Shown: one piece after another, positions 50,401-61,498 of the stretch
Layout: every line of letters starts with the position of its first letter
Numbering within the stretch: the stretch's first letter is position 1
Assembly (NCBI GenBank): GCA_037833965.1
Contig: AP031353.1
Coordinates: 22,942,501 to 23,006,500 of the forward strand
Direction of reading: 5' to 3'
Length of the DNA: 64,000 bases
Source of the DNA: Marchantia polymorpha subsp. ruderalis
Lineage: Eukaryota; Streptophyta; Marchantiopsida; Marchantiales; Marchantiaceae
The notes under the pieces: generated by a model
Told to the model about the DNA's origin: nothing
Seen by the model: only the letters and a program-made list of their open reading frames with translations
The model's database searches: none
Made by a program: the position numbers and the translations under genes

Positions 50401-52050
50401 CAACAATAAGGATTTCGAAGCTTTTTCTCTCTTGCCCCAACTCCAAGAACGGCATCAACACCTTAGAAATTAATCCTCATCCCTAGACAACCTGAAGTAT
50501 TTCAGTCAAGTATGGGAGGTATCTTCTATAGATTCAATCTCGCAATATTTCCATGATGAAGACAGACTTATTAGGAAACATAAATTTTAGGCGAGTTTCC
50601 AGCTATTCAAACCATCAGCAATCAACTAATTTCATGTAAAATCATTTCTGTTTGGAATTTATTGAATATATGTTACAGACGTTCAAAAAATATTCTTGGT
50701 ATCATTATACATTTGGCTAGTTTGCTTCTTTCATCCCTCTATATTATTCTTCTATTTCAACTTATGACGACACTTCTTGCATTTTGTTGCGTCTTTGATC
50801 TTGTCAGTGGATTAACATTTTTTTCCTTTGACTATCTTAAAATGCGATTTAGCTTTCGTGCTTGAATTTAACAAATTTTTCCTCACCACAAAGTATTTTG
50901 TGGTTTTGGATCTCGTTTCTTCTTTAAGTCTGATCCCTTTAAACATTTCTACTGCATCTTGTTGTCCTCGTCTTAGCCTAGGTGCTAGATCGCGTTATGA
51001 TCAACATGGATCGATGTGGTCTTCACTTTGCACACCTCCATATGATAAGCTTACATGAATGATTAGAAACTGAAGAATGTCTGGATTTCAATCAACATAT
51101 ATGATAAAAGTATGAGATTGTACGAGTGATCCTACGAAGGCTTTTCAATGTCTCTGGCTTGTCGAGGGTAAATTTCCGAGCATAGTTAGCGCTAGACAAG
51201 GAAAATCAAACATTACGTACATGGTAGGCGTATGTGTATGAACAAGGTGGGGTCGATGAAAAAGGGTAACCTCGAGAAGATTGAAACAAAGAGTCACATT
51301 GACCTTCTCAATATGAACCAAGTTATCTGCGTGGTAGACCCTCGTAGTTCTACCACGTACAGTCGGGGTCACATCGGTCCAGCGCTCCTGCGGCTGGCTG
51401 GCTGGCTGCATGGCTACGTCGTACAGGCGGCGACTCGCCCACGACGACGTCCTGCGCGCGCGCACGGTCGTCGTCGCAGTACTGCAGATACGTCGTCATC
51501 ATTCGCATTATTTGTTGACAATTGCTCGTCACGCGAAGAGGGGCCATGATTCGCAATCGCGACTTGTTTAATGAATGCGGACATTTTCCATTACGTCGAT
51601 ACGGCACCTTCCGTTGAATGGAAAGGAAAGGAAACATTTGATGCTCCATTTGATTCGAGGCTCGGAAGAAAATAGAATGATCATGCTCTTGAGGCCTTGC
51701 GGCCTTCCACTTCTGGAAGGAGAAAGTCCAAGGTCCGAATTATTCAGGCAGGAGGGGCTCGCAAGATCACGTGCATCTCACCGCGTGTCTTGTCAGGGCC
51801 CCGTTCGGGGTCGTTGTACAGCGGCACGAGTACAGTACAGCCCCTCGCTCTACTCGGCGGTGGAATCTCCTCTCTTCTCTGTGAAGGACCAGAAGAATTT
51901 CGACATTATAATCTGAAGATGCAAGATTCGAATGACTTCCTTGTGCCGAGTATAACTGACGGGCCTGAATCCGTTACGAGGGAATGATGTGTAGTGCTTT
52001 AGACGTACAGAAGAGATGAGTGCATCTTTCGGCGTGCTTCCCGTCTGATA
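47453..52050. other. Spacer with small unassigned ORFs
   Basis: Minus-strand ORFs at 47394-47597, 48248-48439 and 49518-49703 might be exons of the same unresolved minus-strand gene as 46771-47070, but I could not join them. A hairpin with 11-nt arms (gtccaatgatc, loop aaa) lies at 48798-48822. A local CpG-rich patch at about 51380-51560 may be a promoter. Confidence 0.3.
48798..48822. repeat. Perfect hairpin with 11-nt arms
   Basis: gtccaatgatc, aaa, gatcattggac. It follows a run of tgacattgac-like repeats (48765-48796). Confidence 0.85.
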
Positions 52051-52640
52051 ACACTTTACAAAATTGGAAATTTTGAATAATAATGTTCGTCACAAGTTGA
52101 CTACGCATCAGATCTTTTATACCTTGAATTTACATACTCTTTTATTATGAAAATCATCAATTCTTGATTTTTACTATTGTGCTATAAATAATTAGCACTT
52201 TATACTTGACTTCTCTGTTATTGAATTTTTCACTCATGTATTTATAAATAATCATGATTTCTTCAATAAATTTGAATATTTAGAATAACCTTAAGATAAT
52301 TATATTTCATTTAAACATATTGGTATATTTAATTGTTTAGGATGATTCGAAATATTACATCCTATGAATTTTATCTTCTGATATCAGCATCATAAATGTT
52401 TTATTTATCAAAATTATATAAATTTGATACAACACAAATTTTTCTTTAACAGTTATTTGGAAAACCAATTAGAATATATTTTAATATAAATATTAAAAAA
52501 TTTTTATTCGAAATCAGTTCAAACAATCGATTATGAATTGCTTTTCAATAGAATGACTTATTCCTTATCAAAATATTAATATTTAATATGTGATTATTAT
52601 CATAAGTGTAATTAGATTTTTATTTACATGTTATACAAGT
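52050..52640. other. AT-rich spacer
   Basis: No ORF or motif of note. It ends abruptly at a more balanced sequence near 52640. Confidence 0.6.
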
Positions 52641-52745
52641 AGTAAGGGATGACGGTCGATGGCCTCGATTTGTTCTTTATCCACTGGCCAGACTCTGTTC
52701 ACCGTGTGCTCAGACCGGAAAAAGGTTGTGTCCCTCGAACAACTC

Positions 52746-52795
52746 TAAACCCTAAACGTTCAGGTCAGAGAGAGTGAGTGAGAGAGAGAGAGAGA
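52746..52795 (+). promoter_or_regulatory. telo-box followed by a (GA)n tract, promoter-like
   Basis: taaaccctaaa (52746-52756) is the plant telo-box. It is followed at once by a GA/GT-rich run (52765-52795). This pair is typical of core promoters and leaders of plant housekeeping genes on the plus strand. I could not identify the gene that would follow; frames around 52850-53040 are short and unrecognised. Confidence 0.35.
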
Positions 52796-53049
52796 ACACC
52801 AAGACTGCTGCCAGCAATGAGATCCAGCCATAGAACATATTTCAGATTTCATTGAGCTCTTGTGGTTCAAGATTTGGATGGAACGTAGCAAACATGGACA
52901 ACTCAAATTCCAAGAAATCTGACTTACAGAATTGGCTGAAAATAGATTTGACGATGGTGACCTGCGACTCAATCATCCTGATACGCCAAGGTTGTGAATT
53001 TTGCCAGGGAGGCTCAACTGATGTCGGTATGAGCTAGTCCAGCCTGGTT

Positions 53050-54346
53050 GAAGGGACAGGCAGGAGAAGTCGCTCCCAGACGCTTTTAGAAAGCTCGGAC
53101 ATGCACACATGAACTTGTAGCTAAGGTTTGGGGGCTTTCTCTCACTGTCAAGTTTGTCTTCTTAGTTTAAAAACATGTCGGTTCTGCGAGCACTGTAGAA
53201 AAAGGTTGAAATGAGCCACATGGTCTCGTGGGGACGACGGGCTATTCCAGCGACCTCAAGGCGGCGGAGGCCGGATGTAAATCATTGTGTGGTCCGGAGG
53301 TTGGCCTGTGAGGTGAGTCAAAAAAGAGAGACCATTCCATGTGTGTAGACAATACGGGGTCAATACAATATAATAGGTCGGGGAGCTGCGTTTGAGACTG
53401 CTGGAAATCTGTAATAAAGTATTCCAGTACAGTGCCTGCCTGTTCATCGGTGCTGCAGCACATCCTCATGCACGGACCGATGTTGTGGACTAAAAAATGT
53501 CGCCCACCTTACTTGGATGTGTCGAATTGATATGCGCCAAAGGCAAGTCCTCAAATCACACGCAAGAAGACGTCCCATTCAAAGAACCATGCGCATTCTT
53601 CTCTTCACTCGGTGTGTCTGCTTTATAAGTTCTTGCGTTCTTGCTCTGGACAGCCCCTTCCTCATATACACTCAGCCCGTTATCCTATACCACCATACCA
53701 GGCTCGGGGCCGAAGTGAATCTTTTCGAATGATAGCACGCACGCACGCACGCACGCACGCAAGTACTTACTTCCGTCTCTGATGTCATCGCGTCCGTTTC
53801 GCAAGTACTCTGAGATCAGCACAATCAATTTTGACTCAGATGAGGAACCACCTCCACTGTGGCCGTCTAACCGATATTAGCGAGATCCGAGTGCCGATTT
53901 GTCTTACTTTCATGGTTGGAGGACTGAAATACCTTGTGACATCGGGGCTCCGGCTGAAGGTAAATGATATGCAGCGTCACTAAGCGAACAATTGCGAGTA
54001 AATTACGATAGACCACGTACCTGCAGTCAAGCACAAAGGCTCCATATTTACTTCACAATATCCAAATCATTCTTGAGATTATTCCTTCAGCAAGAGAATG
54101 ACACACATCTCTGGGTATGCTGCAGTTCATTGCAGAATCAAGAGTGGCATAACCTGAGCAGAATATGAATTACCTAAACACCATCTAGCTTACTGAACAT
54201 GTACGAACTATGGCTTGTGATAGTTAAATATACACTATGGTTGATTTGAAAACATGGTTTCCACGAGAACCAATTACGTTACTTATTGAAAATCAGGTAA
54301 TCGTGTAAAACTATGCCATCCATTCTCTAAACAAGATGAATTTCAC
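53050..54346. other. Region where the catalytic exons of CGEP would be expected, not found
   Basis: I read the minus strand through 53.5-54.35 kb for the serine-hydrolase motif GGHSYGAFM and the following Asp/His segments and did not find them. Some short frames (for example around 53820-53870 and 53900-54020) have coding-like composition but do not match the family. Confidence 0.45.
53735..53760. repeat. (GCAC)n microsatellite
   Basis: Six and a half perfect GCAC units. Confidence 0.9.
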
Positions 54347-55649
54347 CTGCCATTGGCCTCCTCGTCTCCTTCGCCAATGATGGGCACGGTCGGACCATCC
54401 AGAATAGCAAATCTACCCGAAACAACAAAACAAACAGAAAACATTATTTCAAGCACATGAGAATACAAAACCAAGGAATCCACAGCATAGAAAGTTTCCT
54501 CTGTTGCTGCCTTCACCACTTAGGCTTGCTTACCTTCTAGCCAACCACAACAATGCTGAAGTAGATCCAATGCCTGCAAAACTATAAGGTGATCCTCTCA
54601 TCTGGCCAGCGTTATCTTTGCTCTTGAATTCCCTTGGGTATGCCCACATTAGCAGTGGCAGTGGCCCATCAGTAGCCGGGTCATACGCTGGAGGTAAATA
54701 CAAATTTGCTGTAAGTTGCACACCAGCGCTCCGTTCGTATCGTATAATCTCCTTCTTCAGATTAGCTATTTGAGGATTCGGATGAGGGAAGTCTGTAATT
54801 TGACAGACAGTTTGCTCAGGCCAGGATCGCAGATAATACTGAGGTGGTTCGGTTTGAGATTCCTTTGAGACCAAAATACGTAACTTGTTCAGGTCCAGAT
54901 CTCCATCCAACTGATCTGACATCAAAGCTACGACTGTCTCGAAATAAGTCTCCTTGCTGCTTTCCCAAATTCGCTGTTTTTCACCTGACTCGCTGCCAAA
55001 CCAACGAGAACTTAGAAATCATAGGACCGCTGAGTTTTAATTATTACTTTCTTGCAGTCAAGCCTTGGATGCCCACACTAGAACCAGAGGGGAAAGCGTA
55101 CATAGTAAGGATAGTAGCCACCAACTGAAACAATTGAGAAAAGTATCGAAGGTAAGTCCCGTGTTCGTAACGGAGGCTCCGATATAACTGGACTGCAAAG
55201 ATCAGAAAGCCCTGGTGGAGGAACTCACAATTCTCCTGGCAGGCTTGTTACATGAATGAGCATGAAGGCGACAAAGGCCTAAGCAATGATGAAATTGTAT
55301 ATTATTCTTACATTTCCAGCAGATCCAAGAAAGGGATATTGCCTTGTGGGGTCGCGCCACTTCCATTCAGGAGCAGCCTCTTCTTGCCATCAGCGTCTTT
55401 GACACCTGCAAGAACGTACCTTCCAAGAGAAGTTCTGCGAAGCATGGGTGAACCAGGATCTGCGTAGACATCTTCTGATGAGCGATCAAAAAGCTTACGC
55501 CCTTGTGCTTCAAGATTCCCAGGTGCAATCATCCAAGTTCGAGTGCGTCGTGTTTTGTACCATGACTCATACACCAGAGCAAGTCCTTCATCCCCCCAGA
55601 CAACAGTTGCCGACATGGAATTGTCATGTGCACATGAGTACACAGATAT
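54347..55649 (-). pseudogene. CGEP: Partial chloroplast glutamyl endopeptidase (CGEP): propeller end and start of the peptidase domain
   Basis: CGEP is a stromal serine peptidase of the prolyl-oligopeptidase group. Three exons join in frame: 55649-55312 (GLALVYESWYKTRRTRTW, LFDRSSEDVYADPGSPMLRR, LLLNGSGATPQGNIPFLDL), 54992-54534 (RIWESSKETYFETVVALMSDQ in part, then YLPPAYDPATDGPLP, GEFKSKD-like stretch and GIGSTSALLWLARR) and 54412-54347 (FAILDGPTVPIIGEGDEEANGR). They match my memory of the middle of the plant protein closely and contain no stop. All internal junctions are GT-AG. The first part of the propeller and the transit peptide, and downstream the nucleophile, Asp and His segments, are missing. 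It is a partial duplicate or a broken gene. The first exon's left part (before VVWGDEG) does not match well, so its true start is uncertain. Confidence 0.8.
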
Positions 55650-56645
55650 CTGTCAGTAAATGGAGAATGAATTCAAGGTCATTCGTTGAAGGAATTCAAA
55701 TCCTTGTGTAGTTACACAAGGATTTGGTTTGACAAGAACGAGACGATACGATCGAGTCAAATTGCCTCGGACTATTATCGGTACAGTGCTTGAGGATTTA
55801 GCAGGCAGCCGACCTGTTCCTGTGCACGAGCCTGTCGGCTGTTCCTGCAATTGCAGTTTTCACCTTTTGACCTTTCTGCACCTTAATCCGTGTGCTTTGC
55901 TGCCGCTTCACTTTCTTCTTTACACAGAATTCACTCGGCTGGAGAACTTCGAAGAAAGCAAGATAAGGCAATCTTCAAGTCCACTTTAAAGATCGTTGAC
56001 TGTGTGCTGCCCGAGGCTAAAACGTTTAACTCTTGTACAAAATTATTGAATATAGGAAAGTCAAACGAGAACCTTCTGAGAATGACTCAAAAGTCAAAAG
56101 ATACTCCGCGATTCCACGCACGGTTTTGAAGCTCACTCGTCTATGTGAGCTGGACCGCGTACCATTGGCCCAAAAGGCTTTCCGAGGAAACTCAGAAACT
56201 CACCCACACAAGAAGGAATCTAACAGAGAAGGTAATTTCTGCTTGCACATATGGGATGGTCTGGAGGGATTGAGGATTTCGATTGAGCGACATCACAAAG
56301 CTCCGTCTGAGCAATGTGATCTTTGTGCACTTGTATTAGCGTTTCTCTACTGACGAGGCGGAGAATCAAATATATCGCATGCTCTCCATCGTGCTTCTAG
56401 AGCGGGCGGGCGTCGATTACGCAAGTTAAATACAATGTCTCTGCCCCCTGCGTGTTCGGCCACTTCCACGTCGAGGGTAAGGAAATCGCAATAATCTATG
56501 CAAAGTACAGTATAGCAGTTTAGGGTTTAGCAGTTCTGGAACGTGTTTGCGCTATATCCAATTTTGTCTTGAAATCTAAGAATCTCAGAGCTGCATTAGG
56601 TAAGATCGGTCCAGGTTGTTTGATTGCTGATCTGATCTGCATCTG
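55650..56645. promoter_or_regulatory. Divergent interval between the CGEP fragment and HNL
   Basis: About 1 kb separates the minus-strand CGEP fragment from the plus-strand HNL start. A telo-box in reverse orientation (tttagggttt, 56519-56528) lies about 118 bp before the HNL ATG. Short ORFs here show no domain. Confidence 0.4.
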
Positions 56646-59600
56646 ATGTATCAGTTAAGCGACTCCGTGTACGAACTTTATAACCCAGGAGTTGAATCAG
56701 TGCTGGACGTTGTATTCTTTCACGGCCTACAATCGTCACACACCTCTGTACCTCACTTATCAACATGGATATCAAGCGGTTCTCACAAGGAAGTATGGCC
56801 GCAGACCTGGATCCCGCAAGAGTTTCCGGGAGCTCGGATTCTCTCTGTCGAGTACGATGCTTCTATCAGTACATCAGCAGAGAATGGAAGATTAGACCTC
56901 TACCTCACAGCCGAAAGTTTGATGCATAATCTTATAATTGCGAAGGTGGGGCAGCATCCTTGGCGTCCAGTTATACTCGTCGGCATAGTTACGGAGGCCT
57001 TGTGATCAAACAATTGTGCCTCCACGCACAATCCAGCGGAAGCTTGCACCGCTCTGACAAACAAATAGCTCACTTTCTCAACTCCGTCAGAGGAATTTTC
57101 TTCTATGGAACGCCGCACCATGGAATTTCATCATTCTTCACTCCAAATGGAACAAAACTGAAGGAGGCTAGCCCTCTACTCGACTATGTCAAGCTGCTTT
57201 GCGCAGAATCAGGTCGCCTTCATGAAAATTTTGATGCTTTACGTCTGTCCTACAAGTGGAGCATTGCTGGAGTCGGAGAATCCAGACCTACTACGTTCAT
57301 GCTAGTGAGTGTGAGACTGACATATTTGTTCTTTACTTTTATCCTCTTGATTCTGACCTGCTGAAACAGCAGCATTAATTTTGCATCAAAATATCATAGT
57401 TTGTAAACCAGCACTTTTATGAGATTGTTCGGATATCACTCACAATAGATCTCGATGGGTTTCATGAAGTTTGCCGAATTCCAGTTTCACTTTTGGAAGT
57501 CCATCCACCATACAAGATTTTCAGATTACTAGTCTGACCAGGGGTATGTTCCAACCTGTTCCGAAGTTTAGGATGCAGACTCTCAAAATGCTGTCGCAAA
57601 TAGCAGTGAGATGATTGTAGTTGAGGAGGCTTCAGCTCGGTACGGCGACTTTACTGTGGAGCTTGAGGATCATATCTCTCTCTGCCAGCCCAAGAGCAGG
57701 ACTTCAAATACTTACATACGGTTGACATCGTTCCTGCAAAGGTTACAAAGCATTAAGGTTGCGCACACGAACATGTCCTCTGTCTTGGCAATTGCAATTG
57801 TTCGTCAATAAAAGCAAAGATTAGCCCATGAGACCCTCTTTCAGATGTATGAGAGCCAAAGTAGGTTCAAGAAACCACACGAATTTATTGTGGGCGTCCG
57901 TAGATAACTAGATCCCTGTCAACAAGATTTCAAATTGTGGCTTTCAAGCAAGAGTTCATTCTAGTTGAGTGAGATTCTTCCTAACCTACAAATCTGAATT
58001 GCGTTTGGCTACTGTGATTGGATATAGGTGAACAGGAGAAGACTTCCTGATAATCTCCAGACGGTGCCGAAAATGGCAATGAGCCTACATTCTGACTTAC
58101 TTGTAGAGGTTCAAAACATTATACGCACAGGTCCAGCAGCAGTTGCTCTTTGCGGCATGGGAGGAATAGGGAAAACAACTCTCGCAAAGCTGGTGTTCAA
58201 TGAGTTGTGTGCTGAATACGAATACACTTGTTTCGTTCCTAGTTGTACAAACATGAAAAATACCAAGGAGATAGAAGACAAAATATATTCGTCTATATAT
58301 CACCTTGGCAAACAGGTTACACAAGGAGTGGAAAAATGGAAACCGACTGACTTGAGACAGCAAACACTTCTCCTTGTTCTGGATGACATTGACAATGGTA
58401 GTCATGTTGCACTTCTCGAGGACATAGCTTCAAAGAACGATTGTGCAAACAGTCGTTACATTGTTACCTCTAGAGATAGAGACATTTTGAGCAGTTTGAA
58501 TAGTTTGGATTCATACGTGTTCGACGTGAAACTCTTGAATCCCAAGAGCTCTACAGAGTTATTTAAAAGCTACGCATTTCCGAATCCGACCGAACCGAGT
58601 CCATCACTGGAGGATTGGGTACACAAGATCGTCGCGAAATGTGATGGACTACCATTAACCCTAGAGGTGATAGGCAAGTATCTGAAGAAGAAAGTCAGTG
58701 AAAACATATGGATGCAGTGTCTCCACGCTCTGGATGAAGCAGAAAACATAATGCGTTTGGATGACCAGTTGTGGGCGAAATTGAGAGTTTCTTACGACCG
58801 TTTGGGTAGTCAGGAGAAAAATATATTCCTTGATGCTGCGTCATTCTTCAGTAATTCCACCTGGAAACTGCGAGAAGCTAAGGCTTGCTGGCGTGTGCTC
58901 TATGGACTCGAAGATCTCCGATGGCAGACTCTGGTAGACTTGTCTCTCGTTTACAATGTAACGGAAGAGAAAAGTATACAAATGCATGAGCAATTGAGGT
59001 CTCTGGGAAATAGATTGGCTTCAGGATGGGGAACAGGTGGCAGATGTAGGACTTGGACTTCCAAAAATTTTCCTTCGAGGTTTAATTCCTCAAACTACAA
59101 TGAGAGGATTGCAGAAGGACAATTCTATTCCAATGATCCAGGCTCATCAAGCACTGGTATGGCAACACATATTGAGGTACGAGATTATGTTACTTTGACT
59201 TTCAAGGTTTAGTCTTCTCTCTATAGTACACTCCCATGTCAGATATCGGTTGTTGTTGTAGATCATTAAAATTCACTTCAACAGAGGCACATCATTGTTC
59301 GGTCGGGTTTTTTTCGCTGAACTTTTTTTATTGACTTCTTGTACACGACCGTTCCAAAGCTTCACTGCCCTTCCTATTGGTCAACATACTGCTTTCTTGA
59401 ACCCAAGAATTTGTCTGAGTAGATCCTCTATCTTTCCTACATAAATGTCTTTTGAAGCACTTCACTGTTACTGAGAGTGCTTCTGTGAGAAATCAGTGAT
59501 ATAATTTTATAAAGTTGCAGCATTTCCTTCTTAAACGTAATTCATAACAATCAACGCACTGGTTTTGCTACTCCTAGAAATTCCCTTAGGGATCAAACAA

Positions 59601-61498
59601 CTTTACTTTCATAATGTCATTGATAGCGCACTTTCTCTCTTTATCTTGCTGTCGGGATATTCATCACGTTATATAGTCTCTACACCGCGTTACTGGGTTT
59701 GCTCATCCTGACCCTATCTGGACTTTGAATCGAGCAGCGTCTTGTCGGCAATCCGTCCCCCAGCATCGTAGCTAACCTACGAACAAAGTTGTCAAATACC
59801 TGGTTTCTGTTGAGCCTGTGATCTCTAACGGATGCTCTTCCTCACTCAATTTGGACTTTCCTGTTAAGGATGTCATTGACTTTGAACCTGAAGACTAGAT
59901 GGCCCTGATCAAGTGAAATGCTACAAGTCTGGTAGGTCAAGTTTAGATCATGGACTATATTTGTGGCCTGGGATGTGAACTAGGCCCTGGGTGTTTTGGT
60001 GCAGGAGGTCATAGCGCTACGACTTGAACACTCGTGGCTCCTCGACACGAGAGAGGATCTGGCCAATATCTGGAGAGATATTGGCCAGATGAAGAAGCTG
60101 CAATATTTGGATTCCGAGGTATCCATGCGGGATGAAGTAGGTGGCAAGCTTCCAAAGATTGTGATCCTTCTACGACTCCGTGGAGAAGTGAACATTCTTC
60201 ATGACCTGGTAGACCGAGGGCTCGCAAGAAGTTTGGCTGTTCTGGACTTGAGGGCACCGCTCACATGTTTGCCAACAACCGTGAGCGACTTTCAAAACCT
60301 TGAAGTTATAAAATTCGAAGGATGCCTCTTCGTAGGTCTTCCCGAAGCATTCGGACAACTTTCCAGGCTTCGTCATCTTACATTTACCTTGTGCAGACTT
60401 CTTCGTTCATTCCCCGAAGCTTTCGGAGGACTCTCACGACTGCGGTCTTTGAAACTTCATCGGTGTTGGTATTTGGAAGCATTGCCGGACTCGTTCGGAA
60501 ATCTGTCCCAGCTACAAAGCCTGGTAATACATGGAACGAAAATCTCAGAACTGCCTGAGAGCTTCGTAAATCTGTCCCAGCTACAAAGCCTGGTAATACA
60601 TGGAGTGCAAATCTCACCTCAGCTACAAAGCCTGTTAATACATGGAAAGGAAATCTCACCTCTCAGGCAGTTGCCTGAGAGCTTCGGAAATCTGTCCCAG
60701 CTACAAAGCCTGGAAATATATGGAAAGAAATTCTCAGAACTGCCTGAGAGCTTCGGCGATCTCGCTCTAGACTTGATGCTAATAGGGATGAGTAGCCTCA
60801 TAGCCTTGCCGGACGGGTTCGGAAATCTGTCCCAGCTACAAAGAGTGAGAATACATGGAGTGAAAATCTCAGAACTGCCTGAGAGCTTCGGAAATCTGTC
60901 CCAGCTACAAAGCCTGGTAATACATGGAAAGATAATCTCACCTCTCAGGCAGTTGCCTGAGAGCTTCGGCGATCTCGCTCGACTGCAAGACTTGAGGCTA
61001 ATAGGGATGAATAGCCTCAAAGCCTTGCCGGACTCGTTCGGAAATCTGTCCCAGCTACAAAGCCTGGAAATACATGGATCGAAAATCTCAGAACTGCCTG
61101 AGAGCTTCGGAAATCTGTCCCAGCTACAAAGCCTGGAAATACGTGAAACGAAAATCTCAGAACTGCCTGAGAGCTTCGGAAATCTGTCCCAGCTACAAAG
61201 CCTGGTAATAGATGGAGTGAAAATCTCAGAACTGCCTAAGAGCTTCGGCCGTCTCGCTAGTCTGCGCGTCCTGGAGCTTTACTGTATGCGACTCCAAGCC
61301 TTGCCGGATACTTTTGGGCAGCTTTCACAGTTGTCGCACTTGACGATGCAGGACTGCGACATCATCCAAAAATTCCCGGAATCGTTCGGCAATCTGGCCA
61401 ACCTGTCCAGATTGGACATCATGGAGTGTCCCTTTCTTAACTACTTCGGGGTTCCGAAGAGCACCGAAGTATACATTCGAGGAAGACGGATGATATGA
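56646..61498 (+). CDS. HNL resistance-type gene: alpha/beta-hydrolase, NB-ARC, LRR (one-base deletion in exon 1)
   Basis: Four exons: 56646-57304, 57572-57757, 58028-59176, 60005-61498, all joins in phase 0. Exon 1 encodes an alpha/beta-hydrolase fold (VVFFHGLQS, later SYGGLVIKQL and FYGTPHHG). Exon 3 encodes the NB-ARC: P-loop GMGGIGKTT (58154-58180), kinase-2 LLLVLDDID, RNBS-B SRYIVTSRD, GLPL CDGLPLTLEVIGKYL, RNBS-D-like NIFLDAASFF, and QMHE in place of MHD. Kinase-2 and RNBS-D resemble TIR-type NLRs. Exon 4 encodes about 20 LRRs. This order is the HNL class known from liverworts: cytosolic immune receptors by analogy with other NLRs. One base is missing at 56982-56984 (GTC-GGC-ATA where GTC-GGN-CAT is expected), which shifts the frame at the GHSYGG nucleophile elbow; without that gap the protein would have about 1162 residues. 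Sequencing error or a real lesion are both possible. Confidence 0.88.
60057..60090. repeat. Perfect 15-nt inverted repeat within HNL coding sequence
   Basis: atctggccaatatct and its exact reverse complement are separated by ggag. It encodes DLANIWRDIGQM near the beginning of the LRR exon. Confidence 0.9.
60480..61260 (+). repeat. Near-identical 69-bp LRR repeats in HNL exon 4
   Basis: The 23-residue unit ESFGNLSQLQSLVIHG-KISELP recurs about eight times (at about 60496, 60565, 60685, 60820, 60890, 61038, 61108, 61177) plus one shortened copy near 60616. DNA copies are almost identical, including silent sites. A larger unit with GDLARLQDLRLIGMNSLKALPDSFG also occurs twice (about 60750 and 60960), the first copy lacking two codons. 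Confidence 0.93.

Noticed and set aside
52746..52756. AAACCCTAA as telomeric or interstitial telomere DNA
   Set aside because: Only one short copy is present, next to a GA tract; this fits a promoter telo-box, not a telomere repeat.
53820..54020. Coding-like minus-strand bits as the C-terminal exons of CGEP
   Set aside because: They do not contain the expected hydrolase motifs (GGHSYGAFM or HGEEDN-type) and cannot be joined in phase to exon 54412-54347.
60009..61020. Minus-strand ORFs over the LRR exon (60384-60659, 60619-61020 and others)
   Set aside because: They are antisense shadows of the LRR repeats; their periodicity simply mirrors the coding strand.
60480..61260. The regular repeats as a CRISPR array
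   Set aside because: Units are 69-bp in-frame LRR codons without unique spacers, in a eukaryotic gene.
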